A DNA stretch of 64,000 nucleotides, from positions 1 through 64,000 of the forward strand of contig CBFHKX010000005.1 in assembly GCA_965656535.1 (NCBI GenBank). The letters are read 5' to 3'. The DNA comes from Lishizhenia sp965656535. Its GTDB lineage: Bacteria > Bacteroidota > Bacteroidia > Flavobacteriales_D > Crocinitomicaceae. Of this stretch, positions 44,894-54,103 are shown piece by piece (position 1 is the first letter of the stretch; each line of letters opens with the position of its first letter). A program made the position numbers and the translations under genes. Below the pieces are notes generated by a model. It saw only the letters and a list, made by a program, of their open reading frames with translations. It did no database searches and was not told the DNA's origin.

Positions 44894-46213
44894 TTAAAAA
44901 TTTAGTCCAAAAAACTCTTCTAGTTTGTCACATACAAAATCTAAGTGTTTGTTGGTTAAGGCAGGTTGTACCCCAATCCAAAAGGTATTATTCATCGTGA
45001 TATCGGTATGCGTTAATTCTCCAACCACTCTGTATTCAACATCCTTAAAATACGGTTGTTTTAACAAGTTTCCTGCAAATAACAAACGAGAACCAATCTT
45101 GTTATCGTTTAAAAAACGCGTTACTTCTACTCTGCTTGCACCAGCACCTTCTTTTACGGTTAATGGAAAACCAAACCAAGACGGATTGCTATTTGGTGTA
45201 GGCTCTGGCAATTCTAAAAAGTCAGTTAAGGTTTCTAAACGGTTTCTTAAATAAGTATAATTTTCTCTTCTTCTTTGGATAAAAAAGTCTAACTTTTCTA
45301 ATTGTGCCAAACCACAAGCCGCTTGCATGTCTGTAATTTTTAAATTGTAACCTGAATGCGAATACACATATTTATGGTCATATCCAAAAGGTAGATCTCC
45401 GTGTTTTTGTTCAAATCTGCAACCACAAGTATTGTCACATCCTGGAGGACAATAACAATCTCTACCCCAATCTCTAAAAGATTCTGCAATGACTTTTAAT
45501 TCTGGATTGTTCATGAATACAGCACCTCCTTCACCCATCGTCATGTGATGAGCTGGGTAAAAACTAAGCGTTCCGATATCGCCAAAAGTACCACATTTTT
45601 GTCCATTGTATTCTGCACCTAAGGCGTCACAGGTATCTTCAATCAACCACAAATTGTATTTATCACAGATTTCTTTTACCTTCCCCACATTAAATGGGTT
45701 ACCTAAAGCGTGTGCTAACATAATGGCTTTGGTCTTTGGGGTAATGGCAGCTTCAATCAAATCTGCATTTACATTGTGGGTTTTGATATCTACATCCACA
45801 AAAACCGGCACTGCACCAAATTGTACAATAGGGTTTACCGTTGTTGGAAAACCAGCGGCTACCCCAATCACTTCATCTCCTTTTTGTACGGCTCTATATC
45901 CTAATTTCGGAGAGGTTATGGTACTAAACGCTACCAAATTTGCTGATGATCCTGAGTTTACAGACAAACAGTATTTGACCCCTAAAAAGTCTGCTAATTT
46001 CTTTTCAAACTGGGTATTGAATCTTCCTGTGGTTAACCAACCATCTAAAGAAGCAGCGACCATATTTTGCAATTCTTCTTCCCCTAATAATTTTCCTGAA
46101 GGCGGTACTACCGTTTCTCCTCCTACAAAAGGTTGTGGTTTGTATTGTTCTTTTGCATATTTAGTGACTAAACCCGAAATTTCTTCTCGTAAAGATTCTA
46201 AAGTATTACTCAT
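44894..46213 (-). CDS. rfbH: CDP-6-deoxy-4-hexulose-3-dehydrase (E1, RfbH)
   Basis: The PMP-dependent, [2Fe-2S] enzyme that removes the C-3 hydroxyl from CDP-6-deoxy-4-ketoglucose. The hallmark is seen directly: the aminotransferase lysine is replaced by histidine in SFYPAHHMTMGEGGA (His222-His223), so the enzyme dehydrates instead of transaminating. A Cys-rich insertion (CYCPPGCDNTCGC, residues 253-265) holds the iron-sulfur cluster. ATG 46213 gives 439 residues, the normal size, and overlaps the rfbG stop by eight bases; the longer start at 46237 was rejected. Confidence 0.95.
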   Translation of the reverse strand: MSNTLESLREEISGLVTKYAKEQYKPQPFVGGETVVPPSGKLLGEEELQNMVAASLDGWLTTGRFNTQFEKKLADFLGVKYCLSVNSGSSANLVAFSTITSPKLGYRAVQKGDEVIGVAAGFPTTVNPIVQFGAVPVFVDVDIKTHNVNADLIEAAITPKTKAIMLAHALGNPFNVGKVKEICDKYNLWLIEDTCDALGAEYNGQKCGTFGDIGTLSFYPAHHMTMGEGGAVFMNNPELKVIAESFRDWGRDCYCPPGCDNTCGCRFEQKHGDLPFGYDHKYVYSHSGYNLKITDMQAACGLAQLEKLDFFIQRRRENYTYLRNRLETLTDFLELPEPTPNSNPSWFGFPLTVKEGAGASRVEVTRFLNDNKIGSRLLFAGNLLKQPYFKDVEYRVVGELTHTDITMNNTFWIGVQPALTNKHLDFVCDKLEEFFGLNF

Positions 46214-47300
46214 TTGTATAATTTTGGTAACTTGCAATTTCTTGCAAACATTGTTGTTTTATATTTTTTCCTGATAACCAATCTTGATGCCAGTTAATAA
46301 TTAAATCTAGGGTTTTATCTAAATTCCATTGAGGAGTCCAATGCAATTTTTGAGCAGCTTTTGAACAATCTAGTTTTAAGAAGCCTGCTTCATGTGGATT
46401 GTTGTTTTTATCCAATTCCCATTGTGCACCTTCACCCCACTTGGCCACCATCTTGTCTAAAATCCAACCTACCGATTTACAATCGTCGTCTTTAGGACCA
46501 AAATTCCAACCTTCGGCAAAGTCAGCACCTTTCTTATATAAATTTTCAGCCAAGACTAAATAACCTGAAATCGGTTCTAGGACGTGTTGCCATGGTCTTG
46601 TAGATAAAGGATTTCGAATCACCACAGATTTTTTTTGTTCAAAAGCTTTTAATATGTCTGGGATCAATCGATCCGCTGCCCAATCTCCACCACCAATAAC
46701 ATTACCTGCTCTACCAGAGGCTAAAAATGCGGTATCGTTGGTATTAAAAAATGAACGTCGGTATGCAGAGGTTACCAATTCTGCACAACCTTTACTACTA
46801 CTGTATGGATCATGCCCACCCATAGGTTCGTTTTCTCGATAGCCCCAAGCCCATTCCTTGTTTTCGTAGCATTTGTCTGTAGTGATAGAAACAATGGCTT
46901 TTAAATTTGCACAAGCTCTAGCTGACTCCAACACATTGGCAGTTCCCATAACATTGGTCATATAGGTTTCTATAGGTTCTTTATACGAAAGTCGTACCAA
47001 GGGTTGTGCTGCCATATGTAGCAAGACATCTGGATTAAAATCCGTCATACTCGCCTTTAAAGTATCTAAATCATTGATGTTGCCTATTTCAGAAACCATG
47101 TCTTCATCAACTTTTGCCTCCAAAAATAATGACGGTTGGGTTGGTGGATGCAAAGCATAGCCCTTTACTGTCGCTCCTAAAGATTGCAACCATAAAGCCG
47201 TCCAACTTCCTTTAAAACCCGTGTGCCCCGTTAAGAAAACTCGTTTCCCTTTCCAAAAATCTGGGGTTACTTGTCCGTTTACTCGCTCCATACTTTCCAT
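46206..47300 (-). CDS. rfbG: CDP-glucose 4,6-dehydratase
   Basis: A 364-residue NAD-dependent SDR enzyme. VFLTGHTGFKGSWTALWL (residues 20-37) is the CDP-glucose dehydratase signature. ITTDKCYENKEWAWGYREN near 135 holds the catalytic Thr/Asp/Lys group, and DPYSSSKGCAELV near 163 supplies the Tyr-x3-Lys (Y-S-S-S-K). It converts CDP-glucose to CDP-4-keto-6-deoxyglucose for RfbH. Start is ATG 47300 (ATG 47291 is a near alternative); it overlaps the rfbF stop, so rfbF-rfbG-rfbH are tightly coupled. Confidence 0.95.
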   Translation of the reverse strand: MESMERVNGQVTPDFWKGKRVFLTGHTGFKGSWTALWLQSLGATVKGYALHPPTQPSLFLEAKVDEDMVSEIGNINDLDTLKASMTDFNPDVLLHMAAQPLVRLSYKEPIETYMTNVMGTANVLESARACANLKAIVSITTDKCYENKEWAWGYRENEPMGGHDPYSSSKGCAELVTSAYRRSFFNTNDTAFLASGRAGNVIGGGDWAADRLIPDILKAFEQKKSVVIRNPLSTRPWQHVLEPISGYLVLAENLYKKGADFAEGWNFGPKDDDCKSVGWILDKMVAKWGEGAQWELDKNNNPHEAGFLKLDCSKAAQKLHWTPQWNLDKTLDLIINWHQDWLSGKNIKQQCLQEIASYQNYTNE

Positions 47301-48055
47301 GGTGCTTTATTAGTATCCCATAATTTTTCTAAAGATTGTTTGTCCCTTAAAGTATCCATAGGTTGCCAAAATCCTTCATGTTTAAAAGACATTAACTCTC
47401 CATCTTTTGCCAAACCTTTTAAAGGCTCTTGCTCCCATGTTGTATCATCGGCTTCAATGCGATGAACTACTTTAGGAGACAATACAAAAAAACCAGCATT
47501 AATTAACGCCCCATCACCCCTTGGTTTTTCTTTAAACTCCATCACTTGCCCTTCTACAATATCTAGGGCACCAAACCTACCTGGAGGGTATGCCGCAGTT
47601 AACGTAGCATCTTTACCATGTGCTTTATGATAAGCCAGTAATTCTTTGATATTGATGTCTGCAACACCATCTCCGTAGGTAAAACAAAAGGCTTCTTCAT
47701 CTTTTAAATAAGGCGCCACTCGTTTCAATCGCCCACCTGTCATGGACCCATCTCCAGTGTCTACTAAAGTAACCTTCCATGGCTCTGCTCTTTTGGTATG
47801 CACAATCATTTCGTTTCCCTTCATATCAAAGGTAACATCAGATTGATGTAAAAAATAATTGGCGAAATATTCTTTAATCACGTAACCTTTATATCCACAA
47901 CAAATGATAAATTCATTGATACCATAATGGGAATAAATCTTTAAGATGTGCCATAAAATAGGTTTCCCTCCTACCTCAACCATTGGTTTTGGTTTTGACA
48001 CGGTTTCTTCGCTTAATCGGGTACCTAAACCACCTGCTAAAATTACTGCTTTCAT
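47279..48055 (-). CDS. rfbF: glucose-1-phosphate cytidylyltransferase
   Basis: A 258-residue nucleotidyltransferase of full length. The N-terminus AVILAGGLGTRLSEETVSKP is the nucleotide-binding loop; VGGKPILWHILKIYSHYGIN and CCGYKGYVIKEYF follow, all diagnostic of RfbF. It makes CDP-glucose from CTP and glucose 1-phosphate, the first step of CDP-3,6-dideoxyhexose synthesis. Its stop overlaps the rfbG start. Confidence 0.96.
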   Translation of the reverse strand: MKAVILAGGLGTRLSEETVSKPKPMVEVGGKPILWHILKIYSHYGINEFIICCGYKGYVIKEYFANYFLHQSDVTFDMKGNEMIVHTKRAEPWKVTLVDTGDGSMTGGRLKRVAPYLKDEEAFCFTYGDGVADINIKELLAYHKAHGKDATLTAAYPPGRFGALDIVEGQVMEFKEKPRGDGALINAGFFVLSPKVVHRIEADDTTWEQEPLKGLAKDGELMSFKHEGFWQPMDTLRDKQSLEKLWDTNKAPWKVWSE

Positions 48056-48064
48056 AAAGTCTTT

Positions 48065-49057
48065 TTAATTTGTTTCTACAAAGGCATCTGAAAAAAAATT
48101 GCTTTCAGACAACTTATTTTTTATGAATACTTCTTTTGATGTTTGTATCATGGCATTCGACCCACAAGCATATACTTGAGCCTGTTCTAAATTTATCTTT
48201 TGTTTTAAAACTGCATCTTGTACATATCCCATTTCACCACTCCAATCTTGTTTTTGTCGAGAAAGGACAGGTATGTAGGTAATGTTTATCTCACCATTTT
48301 CAAGCTCTGGTTCCCAAAACAGGTCTTTTTGATATCTTGCTCCAACAAATACCCAAAACTTTTTGTCTTTTATCCCGGATGATTTTTTTTGTATATTTTC
48401 CAAGATTGCTTTAATAGGTGCAATACCCGTACCTGTAGCCAAGAAAACAATATTCTTACAAGATGTTTCTCTTAAGAAAAAAGATCCTAGAGGCCCTTCC
48501 ATTCTTAGCAAATCATTGGCTTTTGCTTGCTCAAACCAATATTGACTCATCAATCCATGCTCATATTTTTTGATAAAAAATTCAAGCCTAGCCTTTTTTT
48601 TAAAGGAACTAGCTACGGAGTAGCTTCTTTTGATATTACCTTTGATTAAATTGACATATTGCCCTGAATTGTACTTAAAATTGGCAGTGGGTGGCAATCT
48701 TAAAGTCACCTTAATCACATCTTCTGTAAGTTGCTGAATGGACTGAATTTTAGTGGGAACAATTTTCTTTTCATATAAAGTAACATTGCCCAAATCTTCA
48801 ATAGCTAAGCTTACATCTGTGGTGGGTATGGCATTACAAGAAAGTGTAAGGTTTTTACTCTTCTCTTCTTTTGATAAGACCAGGTCATCTATTTTATCTT
48901 TTGTTCTACCCTCTGATACCTGAACTACACAACTCCTACATCGTGAAGTAAGGCAACTGTGTTCTAAAAAAATACCTGCAGATTTTGCAGCTTCAAAAAT
49001 TGTGGTATTTGAATCGCAAGAAAAGGTTTTATTATTTTTTAATTTTATTTCAAACAT
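48065..49057 (-). CDS. CDP-6-deoxy-delta-3,4-glucoseen reductase-like E3 (ferredoxin-FAD)
   Basis: A 330-residue electron-transfer protein partnering RfbH. The N-terminal plant-type [2Fe-2S] ferredoxin has Cys35, Cys40, Cys43 and Cys74. The FAD domain carries RSYSVAS near residue 139, and the NADH domain has FLATGTGIAPIKAIL near 205. It passes electrons from NADH through FAD and the cluster to the E1 intermediate. It lies 9 bp upstream of rfbF, completing the E3-rfbF-rfbG-rfbH gene set. Confidence 0.93.
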   Translation of the reverse strand: MFEIKLKNNKTFSCDSNTTIFEAAKSAGIFLEHSCLTSRCRSCVVQVSEGRTKDKIDDLVLSKEEKSKNLTLSCNAIPTTDVSLAIEDLGNVTLYEKKIVPTKIQSIQQLTEDVIKVTLRLPPTANFKYNSGQYVNLIKGNIKRSYSVASSFKKKARLEFFIKKYEHGLMSQYWFEQAKANDLLRMEGPLGSFFLRETSCKNIVFLATGTGIAPIKAILENIQKKSSGIKDKKFWVFVGARYQKDLFWEPELENGEINITYIPVLSRQKQDWSGEMGYVQDAVLKQKINLEQAQVYACGSNAMIQTSKEVFIKNKLSESNFFSDAFVETN

Positions 49058-49129
49058 ATTTTTATAGGAAACTAACTAAAAACTCAAGTACATCTGCTAT
49101 TTTAATAAATGAATATTTTTAAAATCGAT

Positions 49130-50543
49130 CTATCCTTTCCCAATTCCTTTGAATTGAAAACCTATACTTTTCATGGTAGCCGCATCTAAAATATTACGTC
49201 CATCAAACACAAAGGCTGGCTTGAACATGTTGTTATAGATACTTATCCAATCATAGCTTTTAAATTCGTCCCATTCTGTCAATACAGCTATGGCATGAGA
49301 GTTGCTCAACGCTTTTATAGGTTCTTCATAAACGAATACTTGCGCTTGTTTTTGGTTAATTTTTTCTTGCGTCAATCCTTTTAGTTCCCACAAATAAGTT
49401 AAATCGGCTCTTACTTTCGCTTCAGAAACTTTTGGATCATATACATGAATTACTGCACCGTCTTCTATTAAATATTCTGCAACATAAATTGCCGCAGATT
49501 CACGAGTATCGTTGGTGTCTTTTTTAAATGCCCAGCCAAGTAATGTTATTTTTTTACCATTTACTGTATTGTGCAGTTGCTCAACAATTTTGTGCGCAAA
49601 GCGTTTTTTTTTGGTGGTCGTTTAGTAGTATTACTTGTTCCCAATAATCTGCAACCTTTTGCAGGCCTAAAGATTTTGCTATATAAACAAGATTCAAAAT
49701 ATCTTTCTGAAAACAAGAACCTCCAAAGCCTACGGATGAGTTTAAAAACTTAGAACCGATTCGCGAGTCTAAACCAATTGCATGAGCTACCTCTTTCACA
49801 TCAGCACCAGTTTTTTCACATAATTCAGATATTGAATTGATAGAAGAAACACGTTGAGCTAAAAATGCATTTGCAACCAGTTTTGATAACTCAGAGGACC
49901 ATACATTCGTTGTAATTATCTTTTCTTCAGGAACCCACGAAGCATAAACCTTTTTGAGTGCCTCAATTGCACTTTCTCCTTTTTCAGAATCTTCTCCTCC
50001 AATCAAAACACGATCGGGGTAAAATAAATCTTTAATGGCTGTTCCCTCTGCTAAAAATTCTGGATTAGATAAAATAGAAAATGAACATCCATTAGAATTA
50101 GCATCTAAAATGGTCTTTATAGCCTCTGCCGTTCTTACAGGCAATGTAGATTTTTCAACAATTATTTTGTCTTTGGTTGCAGCATGAGCAATCTGTCTTG
50201 CACATAATTCAATATACTTTAAATCAGAAGCCATACCTTTTCCTAAACCGTAAGTTTTGGTAGGTGTATTGACCGATATAAATATCATTTCAGCCTCAAC
50301 AATTGCTTTGTGTACATTCGTTGAAAAAAAAAGATTTTTACCTCTAGCCTGCTCAACTACTTCTGCAAGTCCAGGTTCAAATATGGGTAACTTAGATAAA
50401 TCCTCATCATTCCATGAATTAATTCGCTGTTCGTCAACATCAACAACAGTAACCTCAATATCTGGATTTCTTAAAGCAATTACTGACATAGTTGGCCCGC
50501 CAACGTAGCCCGCACCTATGCAACATATTTTTTTTATTCTCAT
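49130..50543 (-). pseudogene. ugd: UDP-glucose 6-dehydrogenase interrupted by a single-base frameshift
   Basis: The intact enzyme oxidises UDP-glucose to UDP-glucuronate. Residues 1-314 read normally from ATG 50543: NAD-binding ICCIGAGYVGGPTMS, then VNTPTKTYGLGKGMASDL, FLAEGTAIKDL and catalytic Cys277 in VGFGGSCFQKD. At a run of nine A residues (minus strand; T-run at 49604-49612) the frame shifts and stops at 49581. One A less restores the frame: KKRFAHKIVEQ, then LLGWAFKKDTNDTRES, through to GKG at 49130, giving about 470 residues, the usual length. It may be a real mutation, reversible slippage, or a sequencing error. Confidence 0.9.
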
Positions 50544-50551
50544 TTATTTTT

Positions 50552-51121
50552 TTAATGTTCGTAAAGCCCAAACCGATTACCTCGTAGCTCTACATCGAGT
50601 TCTTGTTTATTTTCAAACTGATAATCTTCATTACTCACTTTAAACCGAATATTTAAAAGAGGAAATTGAACCTCATGAAAGTCAAATACACCAACATCTA
50701 ATTTCATATCGAGTAACTTTACGCGTATATTTTTCAAAGAAGTCTCAAAGAGAATTTTACTTAACTTTCTTTCCTCTTTATTTAAAACTTCTAATTCAGT
50801 GTATTTTGCTACTACGCGATTAGCAAAGAGTTTTTTAGCATTATTAAAATCACATATACGGGTGTAAACCGTGAAGTCTTTGTAAAGTCCTGGTCTAGAA
50901 TTTCTTCCTCTAGGGTTTTTAAAACATTGCCAATAGCCATATTGCCATAAAACACCATTTTTATCTACGTGCCTAAAGTCAGGAGAACGGTACCACTCTT
51001 CAAAACCAAACCCCGCTCTATATTCAAATAAACTTGAGCTTATACCTGAGCATTTCCCTTCTCTTCCTGAAGGTGCTTCCCAGTTATTAGAGTTCGGAGT
51101 TAATCGTGTATAAAGTGCCAT
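50552..51121 (-). CDS. unknown protein, paralog A of a tandem pair
   Basis: A 189-residue soluble protein with no signal peptide. I do not recognise the family. It opens MALYTRLTPNSNNWEAPSGR and has an aromatic-rich core: FGFEEWYRSPDFR near 39-51 and LWQYGYWQCFKNP near 58-70. A beta-strand-like VVAKYTELEVL near 103 and LLNIRFKVSNEDY near 154 follow. The spacing and motif identity with the next gene show a tandem duplication. The Trp/Phe-rich 'EEW...WQY.YWQ' core looks like a ligand- or nucleic-acid-binding pocket. It sits between ugd and fcl in the sugar-precursor part of the locus. Confidence 0.75.
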   Translation of the reverse strand: MALYTRLTPNSNNWEAPSGREGKCSGISSSLFEYRAGFGFEEWYRSPDFRHVDKNGVLWQYGYWQCFKNPRGRNSRPGLYKDFTVYTRICDFNNAKKLFANRVVAKYTELEVLNKEERKLSKILFETSLKNIRVKLLDMKLDVGVFDFHEVQFPLLNIRFKVSNEDYQFENKQELDVELRGNRFGLYEH

Positions 51122-51259
51122 ATTACAGAGTTTATCAAATTATAATTTGAATGAAACATCTAATAGAAAAAGAGAGGTATTGCAAACTTTTAAAACTGTT
51201 CATCACAGCATATAGTCTAAGTGTATTACAATGAATTTAAGTTAAGCGTGCTAGCACAA

Positions 51260-51829
51260 CTAAATGTCATAAATACCATACCTATTCGTTTTTAGCTCAG
51301 TTTTCAAAAGTTTTTCTTCTGGGTAAACATAGTTCTCATCTGTTAATTTAAAACGGATATTTAACAACTGAGAACGCTTGCGGTGGTCATCAAATATATC
51401 TAAATCCGCACCCAACTCTTTTAAAACTAATCTTACTTTATCAAATGCCATAGCAAAATGAGTTTCGTAAAGTAATCTTTGCTTTACATCTAACACTTCA
51501 ATTTCTGAATAGTGAGCTACAACTCTATTGAACGAGACAGCTTTATCATTTCTCGAGTCACACTCTCGCGTATATACCGTGAAGTTTTTATGTACACCAG
51601 GTTTGTATTTGTTTCTGAATGGATTTTTAAAACATTGCCAATATGCGTACTGCCAATTTATTCCATCTTCGTCAATCTTTCTAAAGTTTGGAGATCGGTA
51701 CCACTCTTCAAAACCAAAACCAGATTTAAGTTCAAACAAATAGGCAGAACTATCCGGACATCTATGTTTTGGTCCTGAAGGTACTTGCCAGTGATTAGTG
51801 TTAGGTATTAGCCTAGTATATAAAGCCAT
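51260..51829 (-). CDS. unknown protein, paralog B of a tandem pair
   Basis: Also 189 residues and about half identical by eye to its downstream neighbour: MALYTRLIPNTNHWQVPSG, FGFEEWYRSPNFR, WQYAYWQCFKNP, DFTVYTRECD-like FTVYTRECD, VVAHYSEIEVLD and LLNIRFKLTDENY occur at matching positions. The best-conserved stretch is residues 37-72; the middle, 70-100, differs. Both copies are intact, in the same operon and separated by 138 bp, so both are probably functional. No signal peptide or membrane segment. Function unknown. Confidence 0.75.
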   Translation of the reverse strand: MALYTRLIPNTNHWQVPSGPKHRCPDSSAYLFELKSGFGFEEWYRSPNFRKIDEDGINWQYAYWQCFKNPFRNKYKPGVHKNFTVYTRECDSRNDKAVSFNRVVAHYSEIEVLDVKQRLLYETHFAMAFDKVRLVLKELGADLDIFDDHRKRSQLLNIRFKLTDENYVYPEEKLLKTELKTNRYGIYDI

Positions 51830-51860
51830 ATAAAGCTTACTATAATTTATATAATTGATT

Positions 51861-52793
51861 TTATTTTGTGGTCTTATTCTCTAAGAACCACTTATAGACC
51901 TGCTCAATACCAGTTTCTAACTCAATCTTAGCCTTCCATCCGGCTCGAGCCATTTTTGACACATCCATAAGTTTTCTAGGTGTTCCATCGGGTTTAGAAG
52001 TTTCCCAAATAATTGAACCTGTATGACCAACAATACCTTGTATTAACTTCGCCAGATCTTTTATCATTATTTCCCTTCCGGAGCCTATGTTGTAAAGGTT
52101 GTCTTCAAATTGATTTTCTAAAGCAAAAACTACAGCTTTTGCCATATCGTCTACGTGTAGAAATTCTCGTTTAGGCGTTCCTGAACCCCAAAGCTTTACT
52201 GGTTCATCATTTTCTTTAGCTTCATGAAATTTGCGAATCATTGCAGGTAATACATGCGAAGTATTTAAGTCAAAATTATCTTTGGAACCGTATAAATTTG
52301 TTGGCATTAAACTTATAAAATCTTTACCGTACTGTTTTCGTATTGCTTCGCATGCTTTAACACCAGAAATTTTAGCAATTGCGTACCATTCATTCGTAGG
52401 CTCAAGCGAACTAGTTAGAAGATACTCTTCTTTCAAGGGCTGAGGTGCAAGCTTAGGGTAAATACAAGAACTACCTAAAAAAAGGAATTTGTCTACATCA
52501 TTCTTATAGGCGGTGTCTATTAAATTATTTTGAATTTGTAGATTCTCCATCAAAAAGGAATAAGGCTCAGTGCTATTTGCAAGAATTCCTCCAACTTTTG
52601 CTGCTGCATCAATTACAATTTGAGGCTTTTCATTTTTAAAAAACAACTGAACAGCTTGTTGATCACGTAAATCTAACTCTTTTGACGTTTTGCCAATTAG
52701 GTTGTTATATCCTTTTGATTCTAGCTCTCGCCAGACAGCAGAACCAACCATACCACGATGGCCTGCTATATATATTTTACTTTGTTTGTTCAT
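51861..52793 (-). CDS. fcl: GDP-L-fucose synthase
   Basis: A 310-residue SDR epimerase/reductase that converts GDP-4-keto-6-deoxymannose to GDP-L-fucose. The NADP-binding loop is IYIAGHRGMVGSAV (residues 7-20). The catalytic Ser is in FLGSSCIYPKLAPQP, and Tyr-x3-Lys in EWYAIAKISG. ATG 52793 places the loop at the normal distance from the N-terminus; the open frame upstream to 52853 adds a non-homologous extension and was rejected. It follows gmd, the preceding enzyme, by about 160 bp. Confidence 0.95.
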   Translation of the reverse strand: MNKQSKIYIAGHRGMVGSAVWRELESKGYNNLIGKTSKELDLRDQQAVQLFFKNEKPQIVIDAAAKVGGILANSTEPYSFLMENLQIQNNLIDTAYKNDVDKFLFLGSSCIYPKLAPQPLKEEYLLTSSLEPTNEWYAIAKISGVKACEAIRKQYGKDFISLMPTNLYGSKDNFDLNTSHVLPAMIRKFHEAKENDEPVKLWGSGTPKREFLHVDDMAKAVVFALENQFEDNLYNIGSGREIMIKDLAKLIQGIVGHTGSIIWETSKPDGTPRKLMDVSKMARAGWKAKIELETGIEQVYKWFLENKTTK

Positions 52794-52953
52794 TTTTTTG
52801 TCTACAATAACTTTATAGTTTATACACATAAGTTTTACTTGTGCAGTGTTCACTATAAAAATGACATTATTTGAGATAAGCTTTTTTAACTGTTTAGCTT
52901 ATAATTTTAGATTGGTTGAATTGATTAAGATTTATTACATCTTGATATCAATT

Positions 52954-54069
52954 CTACTCATAATAGTTGAGCGTATCATAACCACCAACTTTTAAAAATT
53001 GGTCTTTTTGCATGAGTTTAACATCATTACTCATCATATCTTTTACTAATTCGTCTAATGTATACTCAGGTTTCCAACCTAACTTTTTATACGCTTTAGT
53101 AGCATCGCCAATTAAGAGATCAACCTCTGTAGGTCTAAAATATTTAGGATCTACGGCTAGTACTTCCTTTCCTATTTCAACACTAAAATCTGGATGATTA
53201 CACGCTACTACCACAGCAGTTTCGTTCACGCCTGTTCCATTAAACGCTAATTCTATACCCACTTCATTAAACGCCATACGAACAAAATCTCTTACAGCAG
53301 TTGTTTTACCTGTTGCAATAACCCAATCTTCAGGCTCATCTGCTTGCAAAATCATCCACATCATTCGTACATAGTCTTTAGCATGTCCCCAATCGCGTTG
53401 TGCATCTAGGTTACCCAAATAAAGTTTATCCTGCAATCCAAGTGCAATTCTAGACGCAGCTCTCGTAATTTTTCTAGTTACAAAAGTTTCACCCCTATGC
53501 GGAGATTCGTGATTAAATAATATTCCGTTACACGCGTATAAATCATACGCTTCACGATAATTTACCGTAATCCAATAAGCATACATTTTTGCAACAGCAT
53601 AGGGAGATCTTGGGTAAAAAGGTGTCTTTTCTGTCTGCGGAATCTCTTGCACTTTACCATATAATTCTGAAGTAGACGCTTGATAAATACGCGTCTTTTT
53701 TTCAAGTCCCAGAAGCCTTACAGCATCAAGAATTCTTAGTGTTCCTAAGCCGTCTGCATTCCCTGTATATTCTGGAGTTTCAAAAGAAACAGCTACATGA
53801 CTCATTGCTGCTAAATTATAAATCTCATCTGGCTGAATCTCTTGAATGATACGAATTAGGTTGGTACTATCCGTCATATCTCCATAGTGCAAGATAAAAT
53901 TTCTATTGTCGATGTGTGGATCTTGATAAAGGTGATCGATTCTATCTGTATTAAACAAAGACGAACGACGCTTAATACCATGTACAATGTACTCTTTCTC
54001 TAACAAAAAATCTGCTAAATAAGAACCATCTTGTCCCGTAACTCCAGTTATTAATGCTACTTTTTTCAT
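52954..54069 (-). CDS. gmd: GDP-mannose 4,6-dehydratase
   Basis: A 371-residue SDR enzyme with VALITGVTGQDGSYLADFLL (residues 4-23), HGIKRRSSLFNTDRIDHLY, the catalytic Thr/Glu region QASTSELYGKVQEIPQ near 130, and Tyr-x3-Lys in YPRSPYAVAKMYAYW. It makes GDP-4-keto-6-deoxymannose from GDP-mannose. With fcl it supplies GDP-L-fucose to the polymer. No GDP-mannose pyrophosphorylase is in the window, so GDP-mannose must come from elsewhere. Confidence 0.97.
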   Translation of the reverse strand: MKKVALITGVTGQDGSYLADFLLEKEYIVHGIKRRSSLFNTDRIDHLYQDPHIDNRNFILHYGDMTDSTNLIRIIQEIQPDEIYNLAAMSHVAVSFETPEYTGNADGLGTLRILDAVRLLGLEKKTRIYQASTSELYGKVQEIPQTEKTPFYPRSPYAVAKMYAYWITVNYREAYDLYACNGILFNHESPHRGETFVTRKITRAASRIALGLQDKLYLGNLDAQRDWGHAKDYVRMMWMILQADEPEDWVIATGKTTAVRDFVRMAFNEVGIELAFNGTGVNETAVVVACNHPDFSVEIGKEVLAVDPKYFRPTEVDLLIGDATKAYKKLGWKPEYTLDELVKDMMSNDVKLMQKDQFLKVGGYDTLNYYE

Positions 54070-54103
54070 TTTATTCTTTTATTTCCTTTGAATTAAAGCC
54101 AAT

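Noticed and set aside
45606..46274. 222-codon plus-strand frame opposite rfbH
   Set aside because: Antisense shadow of a gene with clear catalytic motifs; no family pattern and no start context.
52794..52853. 20-codon extension of fcl
   Set aside because: GDP-fucose synthases start a few residues before the IYIAGHRGMVG loop; ATG 52793 fits.
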